37,298 nt of DNA. It comes from Candidatus Woesebacteria bacterium RIFCSPHIGHO2_01_FULL_39_32. GTDB taxonomy: Bacteria > Patescibacteriota > Microgenomatia > UBA8517. Of this stretch, positions 29,661-37,298 are shown in pieces. The first letter of the stretch is position 1; each line of letters begins with the position of its first letter. The notes beneath the pieces were generated by a model that saw nothing but the letters and a program-made list of their open reading frames with translations, was not told where the DNA came from and did no database searches. The translations under genes and the position numbers were made by a program. Where the stretch lies: the NCBI GenBank assembly GCA_001792345.1, contig MGGJ01000012.1:70091-107388 (forward strand), given 5' to 3'.

Positions 29661-30668
29661 ATGTTACGTAAACGCATCGCGATTGATTTGGGGACTGCAA
29701 ATACTTTGGTGTGGGTTGCGGGAGAGGGGATAGTTGCCAATGAGCCAACTGTCGTTGCGATTTCATCAGAAGATAGTCGTGTAGTTGCAGTTGGGGAAGA
29801 AGCAAAAAGAATGCTGGGTCGTACTCCGGAATCACTTATTGCCTCGCGTCCTATGAGAGAGGGAGTAATTGCGGACTACCAAGTGACCGAGGCAATGCTT
29901 CGCTACTTTATCGGTAAAGTTGTAGGACGGGTTCAAATATTTCGACCTGATGTTATGATTTGTGTACCGGCAGGCTGTACTCAGGTTGAAAGGCGCGCCG
30001 CACTCGATGCTACTCTTTCTGCGGGGGCTTCTCACGCATATCTCATAGATGAACCGCTTGCTGCGGCAATCGGCGCCGGCATTCCTGTATCTGCCCCATC
30101 CGGACACATGATTGTGGATATTGGAGGTGGAAGCTCGGAAGCAGCCGTAATCTCACTAGGAGGAGTTGTGGTACATAAATCCGTAAGGGTTGCTGGTAAT
30201 AAAATAGATGAAGCTATTCAGGATTACTTGAAGAAAAAGCACAGTCTTATTGTCGGAGATCAGACAGCCGAAGGGCTAAAAATTAAGATTGGTTCTGCCA
30301 TAAAGCTTCCAAAAGAAGAAAAAATGGAATTGTCGGGAAGGGATTTAGTTTTTGGCTTGCCCCGGAGTGTTGTGATTACTTCAAGTGAAGTCACAGAGGC
30401 AATTAGGCCTACGCTAATGCAGATAATAGGTTGCGTTAAAGGAGTTCTTGAGGATACACCCCCCGAATTGGCAGCCGATATTATCGATAAAGGAATCGTC
30501 ATGAGTGGTGGAACGAGTATTTTGCGGAATTTTGATCGGTTGGTAACTGAAGAAACAGGAGTTCCGGCTCATGTCGCTGAAGACTCATTACTATGTGTAG
30601 TCAGAGGAACTGGAGTTGTAATGGAAAATATTGAATTATGGAAAAGAAGCGTTATCACTAAAAGATAA
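29661..30668 (+). CDS. mreB: Rod-shape-determining actin homologue MreB
   Basis: Forms membrane-bound filaments that guide cell-wall synthesis. The phosphate-1 motif is RIAIDLGTANTLVWV at the very start, phosphate-2 is MIVDIGGGSSEAAVIS, and the adenosine motif is GIVMSGGTSILRNF. Length from ATG 29661 is 335 aa, as usual for MreB. The frame stays open upstream to 29433, adding 76 residues, but that stretch contains two hairpins and a promoter and does not resemble MreB. There is no Shine-Dalgarno of strength before 29661. No mreC or mreD follows; a glycosyltransferase comes next after 290 bases. Confidence 0.95.
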   Translation: MLRKRIAIDLGTANTLVWVAGEGIVANEPTVVAISSEDSRVVAVGEEAKRMLGRTPESLIASRPMREGVIADYQVTEAMLRYFIGKVVGRVQIFRPDVMICVPAGCTQVERRAALDATLSAGASHAYLIDEPLAAAIGAGIPVSAPSGHMIVDIGGGSSEAAVISLGGVVVHKSVRVAGNKIDEAIQDYLKKKHSLIVGDQTAEGLKIKIGSAIKLPKEEKMELSGRDLVFGLPRSVVITSSEVTEAIRPTLMQIIGCVKGVLEDTPPELAADIIDKGIVMSGGTSILRNFDRLVTEETGVPAHVAEDSLLCVVRGTGVVMENIELWKRSVITKR

Positions 30669-30958
30669 AAAATTTAATCTCATAATTATTATATATTTAT
30701 TATAAATTATTGAGGACACTTTGAGGATAACTATATAAATATTGAAATCACCGATTGAGATAATTTTTTGAACAAATTGTGCATTTTTCTAACTAGAGAG
30801 TTTTAACAGTTAATCCTGTAGTATAATAAGTAATAAATCTAAGATTGGCAAAGGTTAAGAGTTTAAAGCAATTGTACCTTTGACTTAATATAATTTATGG
30901 GTTTATTTTTTTAAAATATAATCTTTACCGAAATTTACAAGAAGATACGACTAGGATA
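30669..30958 (+). other. AT-rich intergenic region with several -10 boxes
   Basis: No gene seen. It contains TATAAT-type hexamers near 30822-30827, 30887-30893 and 30917-30922 and a TTGACT near 30879. Promoters for the glycosyltransferase gene are the likely content; I cannot choose between them. Confidence 0.5.
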
Positions 30959-31831
30959 ATGAATAAAACGGCCCTTAATAGCCTAAAAATACTAAATGTT
31001 CGGATTGATAGCAGTTCGACCGCCTCACTGCTAAGATTTGTACGTTCAAGATTGACTTCTAGGAGGAAGTTTTTTATTGTAACTCCCAATCCGGAACAGG
31101 TGATGCGTGCTCAAACAGATGAAGTTTTTAAGAAAATACTAAATTCAGCCGATATTTCTATTCCAGACGGTGTCGGCCTTGTTGCCGCGCATAAATTTCT
31201 TATGCTACCTTCTACAGATTCTTACGTCTTGCGGCCTTTTTTATATTTTGCACAAGGGCTTGGTGTCGGATTCTCTATTTTTTTTGATCGTAAATGGGTA
31301 GAAAGTAGTCTTCAAGTCATTCGGGGACGCGATTTGTTTTACGAACTTATTAAATTGGCAAATAAAAAAGGGTGGAGAGTATTTCTTGTGGGCGACGAAC
31401 TGAGGAGTGCTCAGAAGGCCGCAGATATTCTTTCGAAAAATTATAAGAATGTGAATTTATTTGCAGCTACTGGACCGAACCTTGATCAAGATGCTAATCC
31501 TAGGACTAAAAAGGACCGGATAGTTGAGAATGCGACCATAGACAAAATTAATAAACTAAATCCTGAACTTTTGTTTATTGGCTTTGGCGCACCGTTACAG
31601 GAGAAGTGGTTGTACCGTTACCGCCAAAAACTAAATTATGGTGGAGCAATGGTCATTGGTGGCACATTCGACTATGTGTCAGGTAAAAAGAGTATACCTC
31701 CTAATTGGGTTTCTGAATCAGGACTTGAGTGGCTCTGGAGACTAATCTTTAGTAATCAAAAGCCCAAAAGAGTATTCAGTGCTTTTCCTTCCTTTCCTCT
31801 AAAAGTATATCTTCACAAGTTGAATCGTTAA
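30959..31831 (+). CDS. WecG/TagA/CpsF-family glycosyltransferase (GT26)
   Basis: Transfers a sugar such as ManNAc to a lipid-linked acceptor in surface-polymer synthesis. Typical blocks: FFIVTPNPEQVMRAQTDEVFKKIL, ADISIPDGVGLVAAHKFL, RGRDLFYELIKLANKKGWRVFLVGD, NPELLFIGFGAPLQEKWLYRY and MVIGGTFDYVSGKKSIPPNWV...GLEWLWRL, with the Asp and Arg residues of the family present. At 290 aa it is longer than TagA (about 250) by an insertion near residues 78-105. ATG 30959 begins right after an ATAAT sequence. It stands alone and follows mreB in the same direction. Confidence 0.92.
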   Translation: MNKTALNSLKILNVRIDSSSTASLLRFVRSRLTSRRKFFIVTPNPEQVMRAQTDEVFKKILNSADISIPDGVGLVAAHKFLMLPSTDSYVLRPFLYFAQGLGVGFSIFFDRKWVESSLQVIRGRDLFYELIKLANKKGWRVFLVGDELRSAQKAADILSKNYKNVNLFAATGPNLDQDANPRTKKDRIVENATIDKINKLNPELLFIGFGAPLQEKWLYRYRQKLNYGGAMVIGGTFDYVSGKKSIPPNWVSESGLEWLWRLIFSNQKPKRVFSAFPSFPLKVYLHKLNR

Positions 31832-31846
31832 AGCGCGATTTCTCTA

Positions 31847-31894
31847 TTGACATAGATGTTCCTGTTTGATACTTTGTGATTAGCTTAGTATTAA
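31847..31894 (+). promoter_or_regulatory. Possible promoters of the small HTH gene
   Basis: A consensus TTGACA (31847-31852) lies 17 bases before TACTTT (31870-31875). An overlapping pair, TTGATA (31866-31871) and TATTAA (31889-31894), is also spaced by 17. Either would give a leader of 50-75 bases to the ATG at 31951. Confidence 0.4.
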
Positions 31895-31950
31895 TTTAGG
31901 CTTGCAACTATAACAAAGTGTATTTTTCTGAAAACTAACGACTCTTTTAT

Positions 31951-32175
31951 ATGGCTGAGAAAAAAGTGAAGGATATTAAACTAAAGCTGATTGATCTTCC
32001 TGATCTTCTTACTGTAAAGGAAGTAGCTGAGCTTCTTCGAGTATCTCCTTTGACCATTAAACGTTGGGGTAAAAGGGGTAAGCTTCCTGCAATTCGTATA
32101 AATTCCCGTGGAGATCGACGCTATAAGAAAGAGGCAGTTTTATGGTTGCTTGGAATACAAGCGAAAGAGGAATAG
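31951..32175 (+). CDS. Small helix-turn-helix DNA-binding protein (excisionase/MerR type)
   Basis: A 74-aa protein that is mostly one HTH_17-type domain at residues 18-68: DLLTVKEVAELLRVSPLTIKRWGKRGKLPAIRI followed by SRGDRRYKKEAVLWLLG. Proteins of this size act as excisionases or as small regulators (BldC-like). Its 3' end overlaps an inverted repeat (GAAAGAGG/CCTCTTTC, 32163-32183) that spans the stop codon. A diverged second copy of the last 18 codons lies just downstream (32199-32255). Confidence 0.87.
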   Translation: MAEKKVKDIKLKLIDLPDLLTVKEVAELLRVSPLTIKRWGKRGKLPAIRINSRGDRRYKKEAVLWLLGIQAKEE

Positions 32176-32198
32176 CCTCTTTCTTGGCACCACTAAAG

Positions 32199-32255
32199 CG
32201 TTGTAAAAAAGAGGCAGTTCTTTGGCTTCTTGGAATTCAAGAAAAAGCTGATTAG
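32199..32255 (+). pseudogene. Duplicated 3' fragment of the small HTH gene
   Basis: Translated, it reads RCKKEAVLWLLGIQEKAD and stop, against RRYKKEAVLWLLGIQAKEE and stop at the end of the gene above. Codons differ at many third positions, so the duplication is old or came from a diverged paralogue. It has no start and lacks the HTH. Confidence 0.75.
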
Positions 32256-32296
32256 AAGCTATTTCAATATCCTGCTTTGAGTTTCACTTTTGGGTG

Positions 32297-32339
32297 GCTC
32301 CGCGGAGCTTGTAGCGGATATTTTACAACTGGTTGTAAA
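32297..32339. promoter_or_regulatory. Palindromes overlapping the promoter of the Gre-like gene
   Basis: GCTCCGCGGAGC (32297-32308) is a perfect 12-bp palindrome. TTTACAAC (32322-32329) and GTTGTAAA (32332-32339) form a perfect inverted repeat around TG, of the size and shape of a repressor site. The second overlaps the possible -35 (TTGTAA, 32333-32338) of the promoter whose TATAAT lies at 32354-32359, twelve bases before the ATG at 32371. Confidence 0.5.
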
Positions 32340-32370
32340 CTTCATAAAAGAAGTATAATTTATTCAAAGT

Positions 32371-32829
32371 ATGACTAAAGAAAGGATAAACGAGTTACTT
32401 GTCTTTTTGGAAGTAGAGATTCAAAAGGCAAAAGAAAATGCGAAAAAAACCGACGAGGCCTCAAAATTTATAGTGACAGGTCCTTCACAATCTGGCGATA
32501 AGTATCATGCTCAAAATGCTGCTTCCTTGGCCCAATCATATGTTAACCGACTTGAGGAATTGAAGCTGGAAATTAGTTCCGCCAAAGATGGGGTTTCTCA
32601 AGTTGCCGAACCCGAAAGCTTTATAGAGATTGAATATGAGGATAAAAGTACTCTTGAATTCTATTTAGTTGACAATGCGGTAAGTTTAACCAGATTTCTT
32701 TTTATATCTAAAGATTCACCGCTAGGTTTAGCACTAATTGGTAAAAAGGTCGGCGATAGCTTCAGTTATGAACTAGAGGAAAATAGTAGTAAAAGAAAAT
32801 TTTCAGGAAAAATACTTCTGATAGAATAA
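32371..32829 (+). CDS. GreA/GreB-family transcription elongation factor-like protein
   Basis: Gre factors enter the RNA polymerase secondary channel to rescue backtracked complexes. The N-terminal part (residues 1-72) is a long helical stretch with ERINELLVFLEVEIQKAKENAKK that may form the coiled coil. The C-terminal part holds the Gre fold, with IEIEYEDKSTLEFYLVD and SPLGLALIGKKVGDSFSYE (canonical SP-G-AL-GK--GD). At 152 aa it is near the usual 158. The coiled-coil tip acidic residues of GreA are not obvious, so it may be a Gre-like regulator and not a cleavage factor. Its TATAAT is 12 bases from the ATG. Confidence 0.82.
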   Translation: MTKERINELLVFLEVEIQKAKENAKKTDEASKFIVTGPSQSGDKYHAQNAASLAQSYVNRLEELKLEISSAKDGVSQVAEPESFIEIEYEDKSTLEFYLVDNAVSLTRFLFISKDSPLGLALIGKKVGDSFSYELEENSSKRKFSGKILLIE

Positions 32830-32873
32830 TTTTCTGCAAGGTTCCGAATCTTCTTGGCAATACAGTATCATGC

Positions 32874-32902
32874 TTGATTTTTTTGACTTATAGTTGTAAA
32901 AT
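32874..32902 (+). promoter_or_regulatory. Promoter of the leader before the 950-aa gene
   Basis: TTGATT (32874-32879) and TAAAAT (32897-32902) are 17 bases apart; predicted start near 32909, 119 bases before the ATG at 33028. Confidence 0.55.
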
Positions 32903-32965
32903 ATAGACCTAAGTAAGGCTTAAATGTTTAACTTAGCATTATTAGAATTATTCTCTAAATCAGCA

Positions 32966-33014
32966 GGTTTTTCAAAAACCGTTTAGTTTAACCCTCCAAA
33001 TCGGAGGGTTTTTT
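32966..33014 (+). terminator. Hairpin and intrinsic terminator in the leader of the 950-aa gene
   Basis: A first hairpin GGTTTTT/AAAAACC (32966-32980) is followed by a classical terminator: AACCCTCC (32990-32997) and GGAGGGTT (33003-33010) with five loop bases and a run of six T. It ends 14 bases before the next ATG. No clear promoter lies between. It may be an attenuator, or the end of a separate small RNA of about 105 bases. Confidence 0.7.
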
Positions 33015-33027
33015 CTAGGTTAAAAAT

Positions 33028-35880
33028 ATGTCTTTAACTCAAGAAAGAGATAAGAATATTGTAGAAGTTGGTTTAGGAAATAACCCATCGAGATTAAGGT
33101 TATCCAGTGTAGGAGTTGAAAGTGAGCCAGTTAATCCCCTTGAACATTATTTAAGTTTGATAGGACAGTCATTTACTGCTGCCGAGTCGGATAACAGGGT
33201 ACTAGAGTTATTAGATCAGGACCCAAATATTGTAAGTATTTCAATTTCTCAAACAGATCGAGAAAAAGGTAGAGGCATAAGTCCAAGGCCCAGAATCGAA
33301 GAAATAGAATTCAGGTTTGACAGAAATCAGAGATTCCAACTCCCGCCCAGTATCGCCTTTACCACTATTATTGGCGAGAGTTTATTTTATAGTTCATTAT
33401 CAGAAGTTGGTGATTATGGTCCCAAGTTTGTTAGTCAAACAGCCAGTCCTGATATAATTACACCTTTTAAAGAACCCGATATCTCATTACCCCAAGTAGT
33501 AGGTAATCTTGTCGTTGCTGGCTCATTTGTTGCAGGAAATATTTTCACACCAAATTCATCTGAATCAATTGCAAATAGAAATTTAATTTCTGCCCAGAAT
33601 AGTCCTCAAGGAAAAGAGACATCCTTACTAACTTTTTACCAAGAAAATTTAGATCTACTAATACCACCATCGCTTGCAAAACCAGTGAATGAAGTTGCAA
33701 AGTTATCAGGTGCAGTTTACGAAAACGGAATGGGATTGTCCGAACTTGCCGCTACGGTTATTAATTCCCATCCCGAATGGAATGCGACCGAGAAACACAT
33801 GGCAACATTTCTTGTTGGGTCATATATTGCAGTTACACCCGATGATCGCTTAGTTGCCATTGGCCGCAATCCAAATAATGAAGAGGCACTTATTATAAGA
33901 GATATTACTAACAATCCTTTACTGGCTACAAAAATAGTTATTGAGAAGACTATTTGGACAATTGGCGAGCTAATTAAAAGTAAAGTAAATAATGCGGCTG
34001 GAAAAGAAGTTTTGCAGCAAGGCAAAAGCGACCTTCCTACTGAAGTATTGGAATCGCTAACTACACCAACCGTAGCTAACCCTGATCGGAATAGTTCTAC
34101 CACTCAACACCTTACAAGTGAAGTCGCTCAGAATGAAATAAACAAGTGGGAAGGATTACAACTTGATGAAAGTAAGGTCGGATTAGGAGTCAATTTCATT
34201 GAAGTTGATACTGGTAATGTTTTTGAATCAACAGGGGATTCTTCATTGGAACTAATGTTAGGAGTAGGAGTAGGAGTAGAGCCTGTTAAACCTCTTTGGT
34301 TTTTGGTGATAAAAAACACCGATTCGGGTAATGATCCGAGGGCTTTCGGATTGGATTTGGATGAAGATAACTCAAGCGTAGAAGATAGACATATGGAATG
34401 GGATTTAGTAGAGCTAGATAACGATGGCCCAAGAACGACACAAAGAAAGCTGATATTAAGCCAGAATGGATCGGGAAGTTCAGTTTTGAAATTAGTTGAA
34501 CCTACAGGAGAAGAATCATTTTTAGTCTCACCGACCGATTCTGAAGGCGCTGAAGGCCAACCGACTGCTATTCCACCGGACACGAGCGACTCAATATGGG
34601 AACAACTTGGATTTTATTCAGTAGCCGAAGCACAAGAGAATCCTAGCGAGGAAGCTGCAACTGAAACGTCTGAAGAATCGGATAAGAATTTTCAAATAAT
34701 TGAATCTATACCCAACGATTTTAAGTTTTTAGATGGAAGAGTAGTGAAGGCAATGGTTTCTGGAATAAAAACTGACGAACAAACCGACTTAATTTCTGCA
34801 GTTGATGGAAATGGAAATATTATTTCTTATAAGTTATATTCAGGTGAATGGGCGACTAATCCATTTTTAGAGTCCGGTTTCAATTGGAATTTTTATGTAG
34901 ATGGCAATGGAGTAATTTACCAACATCACATAATCGAGGATAAAGGACATGAACCCTATCCTATACAAGGGATTAAATATCTTTTACCTGACCAACTCCC
35001 AGATACTTATTGGGATGAGAATAATCCAACCGATTTTAATCCTCGGGCATGGCCTGAAGATGGGACATTGGCAGTTTTAGATAGACATGGAAATATAATT
35101 ATGTATTATTCAAAATTAGAAAAATATTGGTGGTATGCCGGATACCAACAAGAATTGCCTGGTAATATGGTTTATAGGATAAGTGGTGCGGCGTTGGAAA
35201 GTTTGGGTTTTAGACACATACCTGCCAGTGAAGACAAATGGCCTGGTGTTACGGATCATTGGTTAGATGTAAGAAATATGATCGACTGGTTCGCATATAC
35301 CAGAAGGACTGGTAGTTTTATAAGCTTTGAGAATTTTATGAAAAGGAATGGGTCTGGAGAAATATTTAGCTATAAATCATGGGTATATAATTTACAAACA
35401 GGGGAATATGAGCTTACAAAATTAAGCTCAAATACGAGATTAATTTTTACCGCGACAGTTTCCGGAAGGAGTAGATATAGTTATGGCATTATGAACGGTG
35501 GAGAAGCTAATGCGGTGAATGGCGGGGGAGGATTATGGACGAGTGTACAGTTAAATCCGGATAATTCCGTATCAATTATTTCAGGTGAACCTTTTGATTC
35601 TATGGAAGATTCCGAATGGCCTTTTGGACGATACGTTGATGCCGGCGTTACGCCTTTTAGCTCCTATGTTGCAGGTGTATTGGGAGCCAGCGATAAAAAT
35701 CAGAAAGAAGGTATAGATAGGGATTTCCCAGTGAACCGTTTACCTAATGATTTAGCGGATAAATGGTTGTTTCTGATTTATAATTATTTAGTGGATATAA
35801 GGCAAATGCGCCCGGAAGATGAATATTCTTTAAGCCAAGTTACTCCTATAATCATACCTGATGTACAGATAACAAAATAA
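33028..35880 (+). CDS. Large orphan protein, 950 aa
   Basis: Not recognised. There is no N-terminal signal peptide; the first 150 residues look like a folded soluble domain. One hydrophobic stretch lies at about 152-172 (LPQVVGNLVVAGSFVAGNIF). An acidic Ser/Glu/Thr-rich linker sits near 535-555 (NPSEEAATETSEESDKNF). The C-terminal 380 residues are rich in Trp, Tyr, Gly and Asn (YWWYAGYQQELPGNMVYRI; GWATNPFLESGFNWNFYVDGNGVIY), as in beta-rich extracellular or sugar-binding domains. A small in-frame repeat of GTAGGA gives VGVGVGVE near 413-419. It is preceded by a leader containing a terminator, so expression may be conditional. Confidence 0.75.
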   Translation: MSLTQERDKNIVEVGLGNNPSRLRLSSVGVESEPVNPLEHYLSLIGQSFTAAESDNRVLELLDQDPNIVSISISQTDREKGRGISPRPRIEEIEFRFDRNQRFQLPPSIAFTTIIGESLFYSSLSEVGDYGPKFVSQTASPDIITPFKEPDISLPQVVGNLVVAGSFVAGNIFTPNSSESIANRNLISAQNSPQGKETSLLTFYQENLDLLIPPSLAKPVNEVAKLSGAVYENGMGLSELAATVINSHPEWNATEKHMATFLVGSYIAVTPDDRLVAIGRNPNNEEALIIRDITNNPLLATKIVIEKTIWTIGELIKSKVNNAAGKEVLQQGKSDLPTEVLESLTTPTVANPDRNSSTTQHLTSEVAQNEINKWEGLQLDESKVGLGVNFIEVDTGNVFESTGDSSLELMLGVGVGVEPVKPLWFLVIKNTDSGNDPRAFGLDLDEDNSSVEDRHMEWDLVELDNDGPRTTQRKLILSQNGSGSSVLKLVEPTGEESFLVSPTDSEGAEGQPTAIPPDTSDSIWEQLGFYSVAEAQENPSEEAATETSEESDKNFQIIESIPNDFKFLDGRVVKAMVSGIKTDEQTDLISAVDGNGNIISYKLYSGEWATNPFLESGFNWNFYVDGNGVIYQHHIIEDKGHEPYPIQGIKYLLPDQLPDTYWDENNPTDFNPRAWPEDGTLAVLDRHGNIIMYYSKLEKYWWYAGYQQELPGNMVYRISGAALESLGFRHIPASEDKWPGVTDHWLDVRNMIDWFAYTRRTGSFISFENFMKRNGSGEIFSYKSWVYNLQTGEYELTKLSSNTRLIFTATVSGRSRYSYGIMNGGEANAVNGGGGLWTSVQLNPDNSVSIISGEPFDSMEDSEWPFGRYVDAGVTPFSSYVAGVLGASDKNQKEGIDRDFPVNRLPNDLADKWLFLIYNYLVDIRQMRPEDEYSLSQVTPIIIPDVQITK

Positions 35881-35928
35881 GATTGAAAATAGTCTTGCAA
35901 CCTCGTAAAATAATTGTTAAATTGAAAT

Positions 35929-37298
35929 GTGATCAAAAGGGTAATACTCGTATCTTCACTTTTATTAAGTTTATTTTTTTTATCTGCAATATACTTATTT
36001 GGGATAGTACTCTCTTTCTATGGACAGTTACCTCAAATTAGTCTGATAGGGTGGCGTATGTCCAATATCCAGGTAATAAGTCATATATCGAATTTGGATG
36101 TTCCTCTTACAAGTCAGTCAAGATTTGCATATGAATATTGGACTAAGATGTTGGGTGTAAATGTTTGGGACACTTCATATATTATTGATATTTTACCCGC
36201 GGATAATTTATCATATAATCCTAAAAGTACTTCCGCACCATATACAACTAGACTATTAGATGGTGATAGATTAATTTATGCCATAGGGACTCCCAGTAAA
36301 ATCGAATCGCAGAAAATAGTTAAAATCCCGATATATTTTTCAGACTCTTTTATTAAATCGACTAATAACGATAATCCATTATTTATCCGAAGGTTACTAA
36401 ACAATCTTGTGATAAAAGGAATATTAATTAATAAAGCGGAAAAGTATTCCGATGTTGTATTTACTACTAGGGAAACTGAAATATTACGGAAGTTAAGTAC
36501 TTCAGACTTTCTACCATTGGGGATAATATTAGAAGGTACTGCAGTAATAAATAATTTTCCTTGGGATTTGCTGAAGGAAATAAGAAGTAATTTCAGTTTG
36601 AAGTTAATTAAGGAGATTTTCGCACAAGGCTGTTGTACTTTAGGAGTATATGAAGATTTTTATGAATGTTCTATTTCTGGTAGCGGTTGCAACAATCCCG
36701 GTAGACGATGTTCTGGAGGTGGTGGTACATGTCAGTATGTTGAAACTCAGTGTGTTGATGCATACGAAGGAGATTTGGATAGCTGTAATGTGGGAGCTGC
36801 TTGCTGCTATGGTGGGTGTAGTTGTGGCGGTGGTGAGCCGACACCGACGCCGGGGGGTGATGGGGGTGGAGTGCCGAATCCTTGTGATAATATCAAAGGT
36901 CAGAAGGTATCAAACCTAGCTCCTTTACCCCCTGAAGTTAATAGTGCAACCGTACATGGCTGTTGGGCTTCGAACAGTGAACCGGAGGATTATTGTGCAT
37001 ATGGTTTTGACATTTCCAATAACCCATATTCCAGCGGCCCTACCAGAAACGGCCGCTGGGACGTATGGGTTGACGTACCAGCAGGATGCAGTGTGGGTTA
37101 TACACTTTGTGAAAATTCGACGGGTTGTGAATCTAATCCACCCACACCGGGAAATTCTGTGACATTTCGTTGTGGTTCCGGTGATGTTTGGGATGTATGG
37201 TGGCATTTTAACTGTCTAGCCTCTTCTATACCTTCCTGTGCTGTTTCTTTAAATCCTTTACCTGCAATGAGTGTCGGACAAAGTATCAAGCTTATACC
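35929..37298 (+). CDS. Cysteine-rich exported protein, 3' end outside the window
   Basis: Open from GTG 35929 to the window end (456 codons, no stop). The preceding ATG at 35927 is followed at once by a stop, so GTG is the likely start. Residues 6-32 form a signal or anchor helix (ILVSSLLLSLFFLSAIYLFGIVL). The first 240 residues contain no Cys. From about residue 240 Cys becomes dense (FAQGCCTLGVYEDFYECS; CNVGAACCYGGCSCGGG). A PTPTPGGDGGG linker follows, then a second Cys-containing beta-rich region (HGCWASNSEPEDYCAYGF; FRCGSGDVWDVWWHFNC). The paired Cys suggest disulfides outside the cell. Not recognised as a family. It follows the 950-aa gene after 48 bases. Confidence 0.75.
   Translation, partial: MIKRVILVSSLLLSLFFLSAIYLFGIVLSFYGQLPQISLIGWRMSNIQVISHISNLDVPLTSQSRFAYEYWTKMLGVNVWDTSYIIDILPADNLSYNPKSTSAPYTTRLLDGDRLIYAIGTPSKIESQKIVKIPIYFSDSFIKSTNNDNPLFIRRLLNNLVIKGILINKAEKYSDVVFTTRETEILRKLSTSDFLPLGIILEGTAVINNFPWDLLKEIRSNFSLKLIKEIFAQGCCTLGVYEDFYECSISGSGCNNPGRRCSGGGGTCQYVETQCVDAYEGDLDSCNVGAACCYGGCSCGGGEPTPTPGGDGGGVPNPCDNIKGQKVSNLAPLPPEVNSATVHGCWASNSEPEDYCAYGFDISNNPYSSGPTRNGRWDVWVDVPAGCSVGYTLCENSTGCESNPPTPGNSVTFRCGSGDVWDVWWHFNCLASSIPSCAVSLNPLPAMSVGQSIKLI
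37023..37069. repeat. Nested inverted repeat inside the cysteine-rich gene
   Basis: CCAGCGGCC (37031-37039) pairs with GGCCGCTGG (37051-37059), and outside it CCCATA (37023-37028) with TATGGG (37064-37069). The inner arms are much richer in GC than the region around them. The frame is kept. Confidence 0.6.

Noticed and set aside
34258-34281. GTAGGA repeat in the 950-aa gene as part of the heptamer family
   Set aside because: The period is 6, not 7, and it is short; probably ordinary slippage.
36650-37206. Three open frames (36650-36919 plus, 36925-37206 minus, 36944-37162 plus)
   Set aside because: All lie inside the long frame from 35929, whose translation has a signal helix and coherent domains.
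1-37298. CRISPR array
   Set aside because: All tandem arrays have units of 6-9 bases without spacers; no repeat-spacer pattern and no cas genes.
1-37298. Recoding of UGA as in Gracilibacteria or Absconditabacteria
   Set aside because: UGA acts as stop in tight ATGA overlaps at 7690-7693 and 19923-19926, and reading through gives no family extension.

Overview
The window comes from a small-genome, AT-rich bacterium, most likely a member of the Candidate Phyla Radiation (Patescibacteria; Microgenomates or a relative such as Katanobacteria). The signs are short intergenic gaps, mixed strands, a split ComEC with ComEA, small orphan proteins, short palindromic or tandem repeats inserted inside coding sequence, and the usual CPR gene set (LeuRS, ArgRS, RsmI, MreB, GreA-like). 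UGA is a normal stop in ATGA overlaps, so the UGA-recoding lineages are excluded. The exact lineage cannot be fixed from this sequence.

Layout. 1-5.7 kb: leuS, then comEA and a comEC split into a membrane part and a metallo-beta-lactamase part (DNA uptake). 5.7-12.3 kb: a small orphan gene on the minus strand, then a structured non-coding stretch with a possible small RNA ending in its own terminator and a T-box-type leader. This leader precedes a tightly packed co-directional run: an unknown 415-aa protein, a HAD-like protein, an EMAPII/CsaA-like tRNA-binding protein, a four-helix-bundle protein, argS and a FabH-like ketosynthase. 12.4-18.6 kb: an orphan and a DUF1003 membrane protein (minus), a P-type cation ATPase (plus), a REP-associated tyrosine transposase between two identical 31-bp REP repeats, and an MgtE-like Mg transporter (minus). 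18.6-23.3 kb: an M16 protease overlapping an extended nucleoside monophosphate kinase, two proteins with twin-arginine-like export signals, a small membrane protein, and tRNA-Pro(CGG) followed by a damaged tRNA 3' end. 23.3-29.4 kb: rsmI, an FMN split-barrel protein, a TrmB-type regulator, a small membrane protein, an HTH-M20 peptidase fusion, tRNA-Arg(CCT), an EamA transporter and a PEGA-domain protein. 29.4-37.3 kb: mreB, a WecG/TagA/CpsF glycosyltransferase, a small HTH protein with a duplicated 3' fragment, a GreA/B-like factor, a 950-aa orphan behind a terminator-bearing leader, and a cysteine-rich exported protein that runs off the window end.

The least expected features are these: (a) a T-box antiterminator and terminator heading a mixed operon that contains argS; (b) six tandem arrays with an exact 7-bp period inside leuS and argS only, and three arrays with an exact 9-bp period (core TTATAA) around the four-helix gene; (c) several families of short perfect palindromes inside genes and leaders; (d) a DNA-binding HTH fused to an M20 peptidase whose metal site looks degenerate; (e) many genes whose -10 box lies 2-10 bases before the start codon, which suggests leaderless transcripts.
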